DNA from: Branchiostoma floridae
Lineage: Eukaryota; Chordata; Leptocardii; Amphioxiformes; Branchiostomatidae
Assembly: GCF_000003815.2 (NCBI RefSeq)
Contig: NC_049993.1
Span: 4,464,211-4,506,350 of the forward strand
Length of the DNA: 42,140 nucleotides
Direction of reading: 5' to 3'
A program made the position numbers and the translations under genes. Below are positions 1 through 12,889 of the stretch, in pieces; position 1 is the first letter of the stretch; the number at the start of each line of letters is the position of its first letter. The notes beneath the pieces were generated by a model, which made no database searches, was not told the origin of the DNA, and worked only from the letters and a program-made list of their open reading frames with translations.

Positions 1-389
1 AAAGAAAGCCTTTCAGCGATTCTCTGATTAGCTGACAGCTATTTAAGGCCACCGCCCACAAAAGTGTAAAAAGTGTAAAGTCTAGTAGAGCCTCTCCAAG
101 GTATACTACACAGACAGGAGTGCTGTAGATGTACCACTCAGTCTGACCTTAACTGGAAATACCGAGTAGTAATTGTCGACCGACAACACTGATGCAAATC
201 TATGATAATCAGAGCAAAACAGAGGATCCGGAGATAACTGGGCGTTACAATAGGACCTATACGTGACCCATGGCCATGCAAGTTCAATGATGATCAGAGG
301 AAAGACTTGATCAAGTTGTACAGAGCCATGAATATTCATCTGCTCATATGGACCAAAAAACCTCATATAGATCTTATTTGTTTTCTTAC

Positions 390-3300
390 CTTCTTAGAGA
401 ACGGTGCCATGAACTGGAACATGCCCGGAAGACGACGGTCCGACTTTCTCATGGTCAGGAAGTAACCGCGCGTGCGCAGAGGGATGGAGAGCTGCATGGT
501 TTTCATGCGGTAGGAGCGCATGGACGTCGGGAACAGCACCAGGTCGTACTGTAACCATGGGAATGGGTGAGAAACAAGACAGGCTCTATATTCTAAAGAG
601 ATTGAGAGCATGGGTATAAAAGTCGGTATCTCGCCGGAATGCGCCAAATTGCACTAAGAAATTCCGCCAAGTTTCCGAATTGTGCCAATTTTGCCTTGCG
701 GTCACACTGTTGTACAAATTTTTGCTTATGAAGCCAAGATGAGCCAAACAAAATGCTCACGCCTGGAATGTTATGCTGTCAGTTTCGATACAAGATAACT
801 CTATTGGAAATGACAGCGTATAATCATGATGAGAAATTCATCAAAAAGAGATTTGTAGCAATAAGAGGATATATTCACCATTTGCGCCAATTTGCACCAT
901 TTTGCCAAGAGCAATTAAAAATGAATATCAGGCGACAAATTGCCTGACGAAATCTGGTGCAGTCCTAGTGAGATACCCGCTTAAGCGACTAGTACCCACC
1001 TTTCCCGATGTAATTGCATCTCTGTAACTCAGACCCATGGTCAGGTTCCAGGTGAAGTTTAAGCGGGCCGCCAGCATGTCCGTCAGGTCCAGCATGAAGC
1101 CCTCGTACCGGTCCCGTCCGCTCAGGCCCTCCGCGTCCGCGTGTTTCCTCTCCATGATCCAGGGTTTGCTCTGAAAGGTACGACGTCCACACAATATTAT
1201 GTCTAGGTAAGGGCGCTGTCACATATGCCGTGCGATCGTCGTACGACAGCTAACCTAGGCAATTTTGGGGATTGACAGCCTTGCATGTGTCCTTGAAAGT
1301 TCAGCTGTCTTACTACACATATTAGATCCTTGTCTACGGGCTGCTTGAAAATCCTATGACATCAAAATTGTGCGAAAACCGCACGACGTATGTGACCGCG
1401 CCCTTTTTGACATTTCAGATGTGTAGGGTACTCTAATGTCCAACATTTCACAACAAATGTCGTCCAACGTTTTGTCTTTTATCCTATATACATGGGTATA
1501 GGTGACTAAATGTCCATATGACCACGGAAGTTCCTTTTATTTATTTCTTACAGTAATTACAGAAAGTAACGTTAGATGCTCATCAAGTTGATAGTGTTAT
1601 CGGCATGTCTATCTATGTGTATCATTAGAGCCATTTTTATTTCATTTACTTCCCGTTTTACTCTTCCCAAGCCCCATATCCTGATGCAGTGTAGTTTTGC
1701 AGGTTTTCATTTTCAGTGAAACGAAATTGACTTTTTAACGCCAATCAGCTCAACTAATGTGGCTCCCTCCATCAGTAAAGTTGAAGCAACTTACATGTTA
1801 CGTAGTGATTCCTTACTCACCACTCTCCCATAGACCTGCAGGTGCCGTCCTCCTAGCAGTCTGTTCATTTCCACGTAACTAATGGTGGAGTTCATATCAA
1901 CAACGCCATCTGTCGTCCAGAAGCCTACCTGCAACCCAGAGAATTATTCATTAACTTGCTTGATCATAGCAAGGAATTCTGACCTTTCGAACTGGAAAAC
2001 TGTCATCGGGAAATCTTACCCTTACGCTATAGAAGAACAGAAAGGTTTCAGAGGAAAGAGGAATAGAAATGGAAATATTACAGAAAAGTTACAATAAGCG
2101 GAAAGGTTTGAATTCTCATTGTAGGTCATCATGCCTTTTCCTCTTGGCCATTGCTGTACTCGTGTATGTAGATGTCGAAGTCAGTTCTTCTGCCACAGCC
2201 GTCAAACGACACATCCCCACTGGCGCCACGGAACGTTATCTGAGAAGGAATGATACAAAACGGTTGTCATCCATCTCATGCTTTCTTTTCCATGGTCGAT
2301 TCAGGAAAGTTGTAAATAAAGGGTTGGAACCTGTGAGAAGTAAAGATATCTAAATTGTCTTCTTTTTTGCTACCATACATGATTCATTTTTATTTGCAGA
2401 CCCACCGTTGAACTTTGGTTTAGTTGGCTGCAGTTTTCCTGTCCCCGCCAGGCGTCAGATGGTCGCTTGGTTTCTTGCCCTTCTTCGGAGGATAGCAGAT
2501 TCACCAGGACGACCAGGGAATCGCGAGCGAGTTGTGCTGTGCTGGACAATGAATCCCTACATCGGCCCTGTCCGGACAGGTTTTGACCAGTCGTGGCCGA
2601 CTCGAACCGGTCTAGTTCCGTTGCAGATGGTTCTTCACCTGTCCAGTCCGGATCTAACGGGTCTGACACCAATCGGTTCAGATGCGGTGTAGACTGGTTC
2701 CCACTGGTCAGCGTCAGCTCATTCCAAGTTGGGGCGTTTTCTATGGCACTTTCGGGAAACTGTCGAAGTAACGTAAACCGTGCTCCACTGTGGCGAAAAC
2801 TGTCCAGTTGCTTCTTACTGACATCCTTTAAAAACACAACACATCTCTGAGTTATCCCGCTCGAGATTGAATTCGAACATTATAAGAACAACACACGATT
2901 TTATGTCTTTGAACATACACACTATATATAACCAGGCCTAAATCCCTTCATTTTCATTTCCCCATGCCCCCTCGGAACCCCTACCTCATTTCTGCATCTT
3001 CTTTGCTACCACTTTTTCTATTGATATTAGGCCACAGCAAGTAAATTTTATGGATGACATCCGCGCGCTCATTAATTTTCGCCTGATTTCAGAAAAAAAA
3101 ACAAGAATTTTTTTCTTCTTCAGGGAAGGCCGGATAGACGAAAATGGGTAAAGGTTGTGTTGTAACCAAATTATTGAATGTAGAATTGACACTAGAGACT
3201 CTATAGCATTGACTGTAGTTGCAGAAGTGAAACTTGATAGATAGTTGTAAGAGTGGCACAACTATGTAGTTGCCAACATGGTTAATGATACCAGTGACAG

Positions 3301-6300
3301 TCTACCACACTAGTGTCACTTTAACTACACTGGTGCACTGTACAGGAATGAATGCCTTGTTGGCTGTGATGCCATATTTTGTCACTTCAAGTCTTGTTAC
3401 AACGTCTATTTTGAAAATTTGCCATCTTGTTTTTTTTACCCATCTTATTTTTTTCGCCCTATCTTATTATTTTTGCAGTCTGCAGAGGATGTCATCCATA
3501 AAATTTACTTGCTGTGGCCTTACTCACAAAGCTGGTGATGATCCAGTGACTTTGTGCCGTCAGCAGCATTCTGTGGAAAGCCTGGGCAAACGATGACGAT
3601 AGGAAAGGTTAATAGACAAAAGATAGTGCGCTACAAAACTAGACATGGTCATATGATTTTTATTACCAGTACACAAAGCACTCAAATGCTCTGATGTAAT
3701 TTAATTAAATGTTTGAGAATATATGTCTCCTTTCCTTGAAATGATAATGAAAATTTATCTAACAGCACTGCAGTATCTAGACATACGATTTTTTAACATT
3801 CCTACCTGTTCTAATATGGCGTCAATGACGTCATCATCAGTCATCATCACGATGTGGATCCTACCGGATGTTTTGACGTCAGACAAGATGGCGTCAAGAG
3901 AGTCTCTGTCCGCCTGGCTGGTGACCTTGGCGGGAACTTCCCGGAACCACGCGTGCCACCGCTTCGTTGTTACGATGTTTTCCACGGTTTCAATGCTTTG
4001 ATAGAACTCTGAGCACGAGAGTAAACAATCTTTTGTTAACCACAATTTCTTAAGGTTGCTCGTTTACCGCCCGCTCACAGAGAACGCATGTGCGGTAACA
4101 GGAATTCTACTAGTAGGTAATTTGTCAAAAATAAAGGCCTCGAAAAAGAAACAGTCCTTGTCTTGACCATTGTTTCGTCCAGACGGGTCTGTCTTGTTTT
4201 ATACTTGTTTGTGGGCCTTTACCTTTGAAATATTACCTAGAATTCCTGTCGCCGCACATGCGTTCTGATCTCTGTGAAAGAGCTTATTGAAGATCTGTTG
4301 ATCCTGGCTGCGTAAGTGTCAACCCCATTGTGAGGTCCCCTACATGAATCATATATCATATATCATATCCTGTCAAATCCCACTTACCCGACCTCTTGTT
4401 ATATAGCACATAGGCTGATTTCCAGCCGTAAGCCTCCATGACGTCAAACAACATAGTTGCCAGGTGCTCTGGGGACGGGAACATGTCCAGTACCCTGGAT
4501 CGGAGAGCTGGTTCGGCCGGCGCGGGGTGGTAGGTGCGCACGGCTATCGGTGGCAGAGGTGGTCTTTCCGAACCTCCGCAGAAACATGGGGATGGGAGGG
4601 GGGCCAGCAGGATAAGTGCTTGGAGGGAGTGCTGCTGTATGGCTGGAGTTGAAGAGGGCAAACAAGGGCACATAGTCTACAGCACAGACAAATTATAGTG
4701 TAAAAATGGTAAAAGAAGCGAACATGGACAACATGGATTTCAGACCGGTTCAAAACATAATACAACAAAACTGAGGTTGCCCAAAGTCGGTTGCAATGAA
4801 CTTGAAAAAAACCCCCTCAAAATCAACTACTATACTGGTTGCTGTATTTTAAAAAAACCTCAGTTGATTTACCTTGGTCTAGTGCGCAGGCGCTGTCGTT
4901 CATTTCCACGGAAACTACAGAGATGTTGGCACCGCTATCCTGACTGCTGTTCAGCTCCTGAGCGCTAGATGTCACTTCGGCAAGGTGGCATTCCTGGTTT
5001 CCTCTGTGCACAACGCCTGCAAAAACAAATTTGCGTTTAAAGCACATCGCTTCATAATACAAAGAGTCTTAAAACTCCTTCACAAGTGGTACACGTAAAT
5101 AAAGATTGCAATGCACTCCTCAATCCTTGCCACATCTCTGTAAACAATCTAGACATGAATAATTGAGAAGTGGGCACATTTTCGGGATCATTAAAAGTTA
5201 GTTAAGGCTGGATTACATCAGTCGCCTCGTCATCGTGAATCATTGATGTGTTTTCGGTAAGACATTACATGTATCTCCACCACCATCTGTAGTTACAGAT
5301 AAGACCTGTGTTAATGAACACTATGGTAGGTGATAGAAATCTTGTTCTTCCTTATCACAAAGCTTACAAAACAGACACAGACAATCTACCACCGGCTGAT
5401 CATTGTCTTTTAACGAGGATCCGCATGAGTAGATGGTAATTGATACTCAGCTAAAACGCTACCGTTCTAGTGTGTAGTTTCTTATTGAATAAAGTACTTT
5501 ACCATGTGGAAATAGTGAAAAAGTGACTTAGCTGTTTTTGTCTAAATTGGATTAACTTATAATGATAGATTTTCATGGACGCTTTATCGTATACCTAGCT
5601 AGTTAAGTCTTTGCCCTTGGCAGCTTTGCGCCTCCAACGTTGCAGCTTTTCAACTACAAATTGTAAACATGTACACCTTACACAGTAACACTATACGGTC
5701 CTATGTGTCACCTTGATGGGGGCATTACTGGAGACGTGTTTTCATAGATACTACGGTTTCACTCCCCTCCCCAGTTCCCTCTATGGAACGAAATATACCA
5801 GTCTGGAAACATCTTAGAATGAAGGAAACTGTCACCACGGTAAACGCGATTGTATCACAGGAATAACGCTAACCCGTAATCGTATCTCTGGTAAGTCAAG
5901 AAGCTTTTATCTGATATAAAAGCTCTTGGGTAAGTGGACCCGGAGCTGAGCCCATAATTAACTCACTACAGGCGTTATCAAAGCACGGCAGCTTTTACGG
6001 CTAGCGGAAATGTGATTACAGCGTGGAAACATGAAGCTCTCTGGGTCATGCGGAAAGGAGTACCATTGCTGTACCAAATACGTAATTCGTGTTAGCACAT
6101 ACGTTCACAATGAATGTGTCTTATACAGGCTTATAAAGCGAGGCCTTCATGCAGTCGTGGATGTCCTTACAAATGTCCAATCCACCCTACATTTTGTCAC
6201 AATGTTCTCGTTCCACTGACCAAATGTCCAACGTCACACGCCAAATAGACAATCTATTCGATTTCAACAAACGTTTTTTTTTCTGACAATCTAGAATTGC

Positions 6301-8306
6301 AAATACATTTGTATGAAATTGTTTCCTTCAACGCTGCTAATATTTGACTAACATTCCACGCCTTGAATGGAGGCGAGCATAACGTAAATCGGCTTATGCA
6401 GCCCCAGTAGCAAACACCTGTAGCCGTGCTAAAATGTCACATTGCTGAAAAAAAATTATCTAACGTTACCTCCCACGTTTTTCAAGGTAATTCCTGTATC
6501 CCGATGTCACTGCAAAATGTCAAAAAGAAGACAGTTGGGTTTTGGATTACAAAACGATAAAAGGCAGACCCACCAAGACCATTCGTAACCTACTGTAAAC
6601 CCATTCTAACTGAAACCATCTAATTCTCCAGTTGTTCATGCAGTTGTGGATGTCCTTACAAATGTCAAATCCACCCTACACTATGTCACAATGTTCTCGT
6701 CACACTGACCAAAGGTCCAACCTCACACGCAGCATTCTCCACTATAATGAAAGAAAGTTTATTTGCAAGTTCATGCCCGTAGACTAATTGTAGTACATGG
6801 TACAAACAAGATAGGGAATATGCATGACAACAAACTGTGATAAATGTTATTATACAGAGAGACTACTGGAACACTAGTGTTGACTATATCTAAATTTAGA
6901 TAGGTTGGGTTTGATTTCTTTATTTTTAGATAATTATTCGAATCCTCCGCGACCTAAACTTTGTCAGATCGCTCAACGAACTGTATAGAAACTATTAATA
7001 CGCTTATATCCTTCCAACTGCAGGTACCCAGAGATGGCAAAAGAAACTTAGTGACAAACTGTCTTCAGGAATAAGCACAGCAATAACTCAAGCTTCCTTA
7101 TTTCCTCTCCATCTTTTCCCAAGATGGGAACACTCAGCAATTATGTGTGTTTGTCGGCACTTGAGATAGCGATAATCTCCGTCTGATGTGAGGATTTCTT
7201 TCACTTAAGATGTCGGCATCTTCCATTGAAAGGTGATCAATCTCAATAACAATCCCTTCAATGCACGGAATTTGGACTTTAAGTACACATGAGCTCCGTA
7301 ACTGTGTTGTTTCAGTCGAATGGACACAAAATGCAAACTTTATGCACGCTTTACGGTATATACAAGTAAAGGTAGGATTCTCTGTGTTTTCTTTGAAGAA
7401 TGATCAAAATTCAGTTTTAAATTTGTTCTTCCTATAGAATTTTTATGGAACTCGAAAAAGTAACGTCGCATTTGCGTTCGACGTTATTCGCTACATGAAT
7501 GTGGCATATCAGCACAATGGAATACTAAGACACTACTGGGTGCTGCATTTCCAAAGTGTAGAAAAGTAACCATACAACAAAGCCATCCAGTGGAGACCCA
7601 TCCGCCACATATCTTATTTTGGGACCCATTCACACCTTGTTTATATATTCAACTCTGATATCAGTTTGAGTCTAGATATTTTTGTCGTAGGTTTCCGGGA
7701 AAGTTGTTGTTTCCAACCTTGACCCATCGTTGTAAAGCCTTGTTATCGAGCCGAACTTTACCTAAACCGGTTTCACTTGCGTACACAATTGTACGTCCGT
7801 ATGAGTCCGTATGAGGTCCTTATTCAATTCTTAGCCTCTACCAGACTCCACAGGTCGCTAAAAATAGTAGACTCTGAATTGTACAAAATAGACAGACAAC
7901 ATGATAGAGGAGTTAGCTGTCCGAGGAGTATAGTTTGATACCAGAATACTCCTCTGACATGAAAGGATGCTCACTTTAAGTACTTGCTGCAGAATACGTA
8001 AGGTGATATAGAATATGTGCATTGCGCCAATCTGGGCCCAAAATTTATAAAGTGCGGCCATTTCCAAAATTACGACTTTTTAGAAAATTAGAAAAAAAAG
8101 TCGCAATGACAGACATGCATGCACGCTTGAGCATTAAATCATAGAGAAGGGGGATCTTCACCCTTTCGCGCGTTCCCCAAGGTCATGGGTTGTATAACTC
8201 GATCGGACTCACCCACATGGATATCCCTCGCATTACCATGGCAACAGATGAGCAGGAGTAGGTACGTCACTACCGAGAGGCTTCTGTTGGAAAGGCACGC
8301 CCTCAT
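390..8306 (-). CDS. Ionotropic glutamate receptor-like gene, copy A, 5' part (exons 1-10; 3' end outside window)
   Basis: Probable ligand-gated cation channel subunit of the plasma membrane. Exons in coding order: 8306-8213 (signal peptide, hydrophobic core VVTYLLLLICC), 5016-4873, 4642-4388, 4008-3806, 3581-3528, 2825-2406, 2239-2135, 1928-1821, 1170-1000, 548-390. Phases match copies B-D at every junction. Exons 2-8 form the amino-terminal domain (LFDVMEAYGWKSAYVLYNKRSG is cut by junction 3/4), and exons 9-10 form ligand-binding lobe S1 (NFTWNLT; YDLVLFPTSM). M1 and everything after it should lie below position 1. I chose the ATG at 8306 because the reading frame upstream of it begins only with GTG. 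Exon 6 has 140 codons against 90-91 in B and C. Exon 7 has an apparent GC donor. Intron 1 is 3.2 kb. Sequence is well diverged from B-D, so this is the oldest copy. Receptor family is certain from context; ligand is unknown. Confidence 0.88.
1209..1405. mobile_element. Small TIR element in copy A intron 8
   Basis: Imperfect terminal inverted repeats of about 26 bases (AAGGGCGCTGTCACATATG at the left, AAGGGCGCGGTCACATACG read inward from the right) bound about 197 bases with no coding content. Size and structure fit a MITE. I see no clear target duplication, so the superfamily is not assigned. Confidence 0.6.
2133..2134 (-). other. Apparent GC splice donor after copy A exon 7
   Basis: Exon 7 ends GAGGAAAAG, followed on the minus strand by GCATGA instead of GT. 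Ending the exon here gives exactly 105 bases (35 codons), the same length and phase as exon 7 in B and C, and no nearby GT does so. GC-AG introns are a known minor class, so the site may be functional. Confidence 0.6.
3030..3519. mobile_element. Harbinger-like MITE in copy A intron 5, next to a splice donor
   Basis: Terminal inverted repeats of about 33 bases start GGCCACAGCAAGTAAATTTT and are flanked by TTA at both ends (3027-3029 and 3520-3522). A 3-base TTA/TWA target duplication is typical of PIF/Harbinger elements. The right flank overlaps the splice donor of copy A exon 5: the TTA covers intron positions +6 to +8. It belongs to the same family as 33678-34123. Confidence 0.75.
4076..4276. 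mobile_element. TIR element in copy A intron 3
   Basis: Two inverted arms of about 60 bases, each with CACAGAGA near the end, then GAACGCATGTGCGG and CAGGAATTCTA, enclose a short centre. No reading frame. It has MITE-like size (about 200 bases); no target duplication identified. Confidence 0.6.
6146..6241. repeat. Direct repeat, first copy
   Basis: About 96 bases starting TTCATGCAGTCGTGGATGTC and ending CACACGC, repeated in the same orientation at 6635-6730 with roughly 10 percent difference by eye. The spacing is 489 bases. The pair could be long terminal repeats of a small element or a local duplication. Confidence 0.75.
6635..6730. repeat. Direct repeat, second copy
   Basis: Same-orientation partner of 6146-6241, with shared segments such as GGATGTCCTTACAAATGTC and GTCACAATGTTCTCGT. 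The sequence between them shows no reading frame that I can support. Confidence 0.75.
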
Positions 8307-9807
8307 CACTGCACCTGGTACAGGTGTCACTGCTGCAGGTGAATTTCAAAGCTACGTCTTGGTATGACCGGAATTCGTGTGCAGGTGTGCGGGGGATAGG
8401 CCTGCAGACGGTTGGGTATGATCAGCAAATTCGTCCTGCAAAGGAACATGTAGTTAGCATGCTGAAATATCTTATTCAAACAATGTTATTGAATTTGCAA
8501 GAGGCGCCGAGAATACCCGAATCTCTCTGGAAAATCGAAACTTGGAGCTTGAATTGACTAAGGAAAATATTTCTTAGTTGTATGGCTATATTGCAAACAG
8601 AATTATTGAATTGGCAAACGGACATTGAAAGGGAATAAGATTCCTTGCATTTGGACAATATATAAAGTTCCAAAGGACAAAGATCCCACGAACAATGTGG
8701 GGTGGGCAACATTACATCTATGTACTTGTTTGGTCAGTAGTATATTTGTCATTATGCCGCCTATTGCAAATTGCATACAGCAAGTCACATACATTTAATC
8801 AGGAGACCCGGTAAAAGATTCTACATCACTCTATATACCTTGTGTATATCATCATAGGAAAAAAAGAAAGAAATCTTACAAATGCCTTACAACACAAAAT
8901 AGCCCAATATTTAATACGAAGCAAGGGCAGGAGCATTATGTAAAACGTGTTTGACCCGGGTACTCTATGCCCAATTCGCAAGTAGTGATGTTATAGTACA
9001 GCGATAGCATAAAAACATAATAGGGTATAAAGATTGAAGAACTTACAACCTTGCAAATGGCCCAGGAGGTGACTTTACTAGTAGGTTGGTTGGAATGCGT
9101 TTTAAGATGGCGTTTTAGTATGGAAGGCTGTTTTCTTAAAAGATATATGAGATAAATGCAGCATCCAACTATTAACGTTACATTAATTCTGTATTCAGTG
9201 GAGGTTGGAAGGTTGCCAAACCCGCATGCAGCACAATTTGCCAATCATTCTCGCCTAATTTATTTTGTTGGAAGTAGGGGCAGTCACTAGGGAGACCAGT
9301 ACAGCTGAAGCCGCGCCGAGGTTGGCCAATTGTCCACGCACATCTAAAAGATGTTTATTCAGATTCATGGGATATTTCTGGTACGTTCTTATGTACAAAT
9401 GGAGTCCTCTTCTTTATCGTCTTCTTGGCTTTTCTTCGACGGCATAGATAATGAAGGTCGTCCGCGTTGGGTACAAAAAAACGGAAGGGATTTTCGGTCT
9501 AAGTACCGCATCTAACCGTAAGCCCTTTCCAATCCAATTCGGCTGCATCTTTGTCTGCTATTATCATAGAAATCCAGTTATCTTAGACAAATTACTTAAT
9601 TTGTTACTGGCCTGCTTCTTGTACGTCACTCCTGTTACAAAGCAGCATAGTAAGACGATGCAAAAACATTTTTTTAAATGAGGATATGATATCAAAACTT
9701 TCGACGCACAACAAACAAAACGTAACAGAAACCATTCTTTATCTCTGAAATTCGTTGCTTGATTCGTTAATCTTTGGTCGCTCTTAAAAGTTGCTGGCAT
9801 TTAAGTT

Positions 9808-10224
9808 TCAATTTGGTCGCACAGGGAGCGCACAGCGGTTGCCGGAAAGATTCTTAAGGTGGGGTCACACGTGCGTATATATCTTATTCCGTATGAGGTG
9901 CGCATGGGAGTATTTGCCTCGACCAGGCTCCACAGGTCGTTGTAAAAATAATAGAAATTGGACAAACCTAAACAGGTGTGTCATATCAGACGAGTTAGCC
10001 GGGTCGCTAACCATGCTTCTCGGTCAGCTAACTCATCTAGCATGTTATGTATCTATATTTGTCCAATGTGTACTATTTTCCCCGCGACTTGTAGAGCCTG
10101 CTAGAGACTAAGAGCTTTAAACGCTTATCAAACGGACTTGAATATATACGCATGTGTGACCCCACCTTTAAGTGCAACGTTTTTCTTCGGCCTCGGCGCT
10201 CGCTGTGCGCTCTGGCCAAATTGA
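9808..10224. mobile_element. Long imperfect inverted repeat (foldback element)
   Basis: Arms of about 80 bases. Innermost well-matched part is AAGGTGGGGTCACACGTGCG against its near-perfect complement at the right. The outer part pairs TCAATTTGG...GCGCACAGCG with the matching right sequence. A diverged partial relative lies at about 7800-7900 (shared CCACAGGTCG segment). Exact ends are uncertain because the arms extend past the best-paired portion. Confidence 0.55.
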
Positions 10225-12084
10225 GGTCGCGGCGAGAGCGCAGCCATAGAGCCATCTGGTGAAAATGGGGTCAAGGGGGTCTATTTTACTATATATAGTT
10301 CAGAACAAGATACCAGAGGCCATAACCTACTCCACGGTTTCCCGACATTAACAAAAAAATCTATCTGCGAAAAATCAAGAACAGATACCAAACAGCAGAT
10401 TGAGGTTCTGCCGCAGTATCAATGAGGCCCAAAGTCCACTTACAAAGTTAAATATCATTACACACCAACTAGACGTTCTGACAGCCAAAACAATTCAGAA
10501 ACATCAACGGACAGTAAGACGGAAATACAGACACACCTAAAACATAATGTTTTAGTACTTAAAGAAAGTAGGCGTCTCACTAAAGCTGAGGCACGTTGGT
10601 GACGTCGCTGCGTTCAAGCGATTTGACAGAGCGATTAACAAATTTCATCGATAAAAAACTGAATGTTTTACCCAGTGTTTTGTTGTCTTCTTACTCATAC
10701 ATTCGTAAGTTTTGCATGATATTTCCATCATAACGTTAAGAGTAACACTAATCCAATCCATGGCGCAGCGACGCAGCCTACGTGTTGTGGCTTCAGTGGA
10801 ATAACTTCATCTCCGGAGCTCCACATGTAATTTACAGCATACAGCACACTTTCGTCGCGTCACACACTGTCGTAACTCTAATTATCATATCTACTAAAAG
10901 TCTCGAACAAGTAACATAACCACGCCAGGACATCCGTTATGGATACATGGCCCCATATAAAGTCTTGAAATACCTCCAAAGGATCCCCGGTGGATCGAAG
11001 GAATCCAATGGGCTTAAATGGTATCAAGCTTAGATAGCTACAACGTCTCGTGCATCTTTAAATGACTCTGTGTCGAGAGTATTCAGTTTCATGTGTATTG
11101 TATATAGGTCAAGCCAGTTATCATAGATTATTTGGCTACCTAAAGGGGAGCTGAATAGGACTTTATGACGGTAATAGAACAAGCAAAAGCTTACCGGTAA
11201 CTGGAACGGTAAGAGTCGACGGTGGCCCAGGTATTACAGAAGTTGTCAGTGCCACGCTGTATGGTAACCGACACCAAGACCGTAAAACATCCGACCGTTA
11301 GAAAGACGGATTGTTGTCTGGTGACAGTGTTGATCGGATGCTTCTTCATTAGTCCTCACATGTGCTAAGATGTAAAGAGCTGATTGTGCTTGCGCCTGCG
11401 TCATCTTTACTTAATCCTCGCTATTTACTCCAATTAGCCCGGTTCTCGAAAAAGCTGCATTTGTCATACACTTACTGTCACAGCGACTTATTCACTTGCT
11501 TCTGGACTATGTTATTTCCTCACTTCGCTCCCTCGGTATTGTATTGTAATCTTTAGCAGTCACTGCACAAAATCCTATCTTTAGTTTAGGCATACCCGGT
11601 AAAGCATGCGTAAAGGTTCCGTTTTGTCTCCACTCGAGGGAAGTATCAGCACCTTTATGCATGCTTTAAGATTCCATACAGTGTACCAGTTAAAATCCTA
11701 TCGTAATTCTGTGTTAGAACATAAGTAGGAAAGCATTCAACGTTTCTTGGTTTTCTCTGGATCCTTTTACGTTGGTACATAATAACCCAGAATTCTAGAG
11801 TTAGACTAGAGTACACACTTGCAATATTGTACACTGTTTGTAACATTCCATGTTACCTGCAATTAGCAAACGGGCAGGAATTTTCAATAAAGCTTCAATA
11901 CATAATGAAACTTTGGACTTTGCATTCAACACAAGTTCATGAAGACTCTCCATATTTTCAATCGATAGGTACAAAACTCACTCAGAATACCCGATCGGTA
12001 ATGTTTTGTCATGGAAGCTGAAACAAGCGCCGATATCTGGGCTGTACAGAAACACATGCGCGATGTCTTTAGATCTGGTACTGC

Positions 12085-12240
12085 TCCGCAATCTGCAATT
12101 TACCTAATTTGAGATCCGATTACCGTTTACTTTAGAGCTATTAGTTCCAATCCATTATGAATAGCCTTCTATTGAGCAACCATAGACCGCATCAGGCCGG
12201 AGTGGGGACTGGTTCATGATGTGCATTATTTATCAGGCCT
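12085..12240 (-). promoter_or_regulatory. Conserved upstream block, copy A version
   Basis: Shares segments such as TGCAATTT.CCTAATTTGAG, CCGATTACCG, CAATCCATT and GACCGCATCAGGCCGGAG with about 23885-24040, and more weakly with 33630-33677 plus 34127-34255. It keeps this identity although most other non-coding DNA of copy A no longer resembles B and C. It may hold the promoter or a 5' non-coding exon; function is inferred. Confidence 0.4.
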
Positions 12241-12889
12241 CGCAGAAATGCTCTGTTTGTATCGTCGGAACTTACAACGTTAAAGACAACTGCGGAAAAG
12301 CTGCAAACTCATCATTGGCTTTTGAATGTCCCTCATGCCTAGCCTCTTGCCAGCAATGCATACACACACAGAAACAAACGTGGTCAAAAAATATATCGCC
12401 GTTGTATTCAGTAGAGTAGTTTATTCAGCGTTGTTCAATGACCAGGTGGCCTGGGAATACAACACGGTCTGTACTTTTAACAGGAAGCGTTACAGTTTCT
12501 TATCATCATTTATCATAGATAGTTATAGAGTTATATGTTATAAACTGTATCTGGGTGTCTGAATTCGTAAACATGTGTGATACACTTGGCGGGTTTCACA
12601 TGCAACATGCTTTAGTTTATGAATAACTATAATCCTTGCCATGTCTTTGTAGTTTCGCAATATTAGTCGGAAGCATTTATATATTGACATGATTATATCT
12701 TTATTGTGATAATAGCAAGTTTGATAGGTTATATCACTCATGATCAGAAGCCATTCGTGTCCACCTAAAACTATAAACCTAAAGAAAGTATCTCACTGGG
12801 CTGCGCTATTTTGTGTGAAAGGTATTCGCAAAGTGGCTCCTGAAAGTGGCACCGGAAAACCCGCAATTGGCAAGAAGGCGCGATGTTAA

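Larger units (their letters stand above)
5017..8212 (-). other. Copy A intron 1 (3.2 kb)
   Basis: No coding exon seen. It contains a 96-base direct repeat pair (6146-6241, 6635-6730), a small AGCTTTTAT/ATAAAAGCT hairpin near 5901-5923, and at about 7800-7900 a fragment related to the inverted-repeat element at 9808-10224. The rest is unassigned. Confidence 0.7.

Noticed and set aside
1-389. Copy A exon 11 (M1)
   Set aside because: No sequence with the VNSLW end or M1 hydrophobic stretch plus splice sites is present; the exon must lie left of the window.
660-950. Repeated GCGCCAAATTGC-like words as a TIR element
   Set aside because: The words recur in irregular order and I could not pair two ends; left as unassigned intron sequence of copy A.
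9857-10167. A TTA-flanked Harbinger MITE with these exact ends
   Set aside because: The flanking TTA triplets are themselves part of longer inverted arms, so they cannot be read as a target duplication.
10330-10560. Plus-strand frame of about 55 codons ending HQRTVRRKYRHT
   Set aside because: It looks somewhat protein-like, but has no start, splice context or family match that I recognise; possibly old transposon coding.
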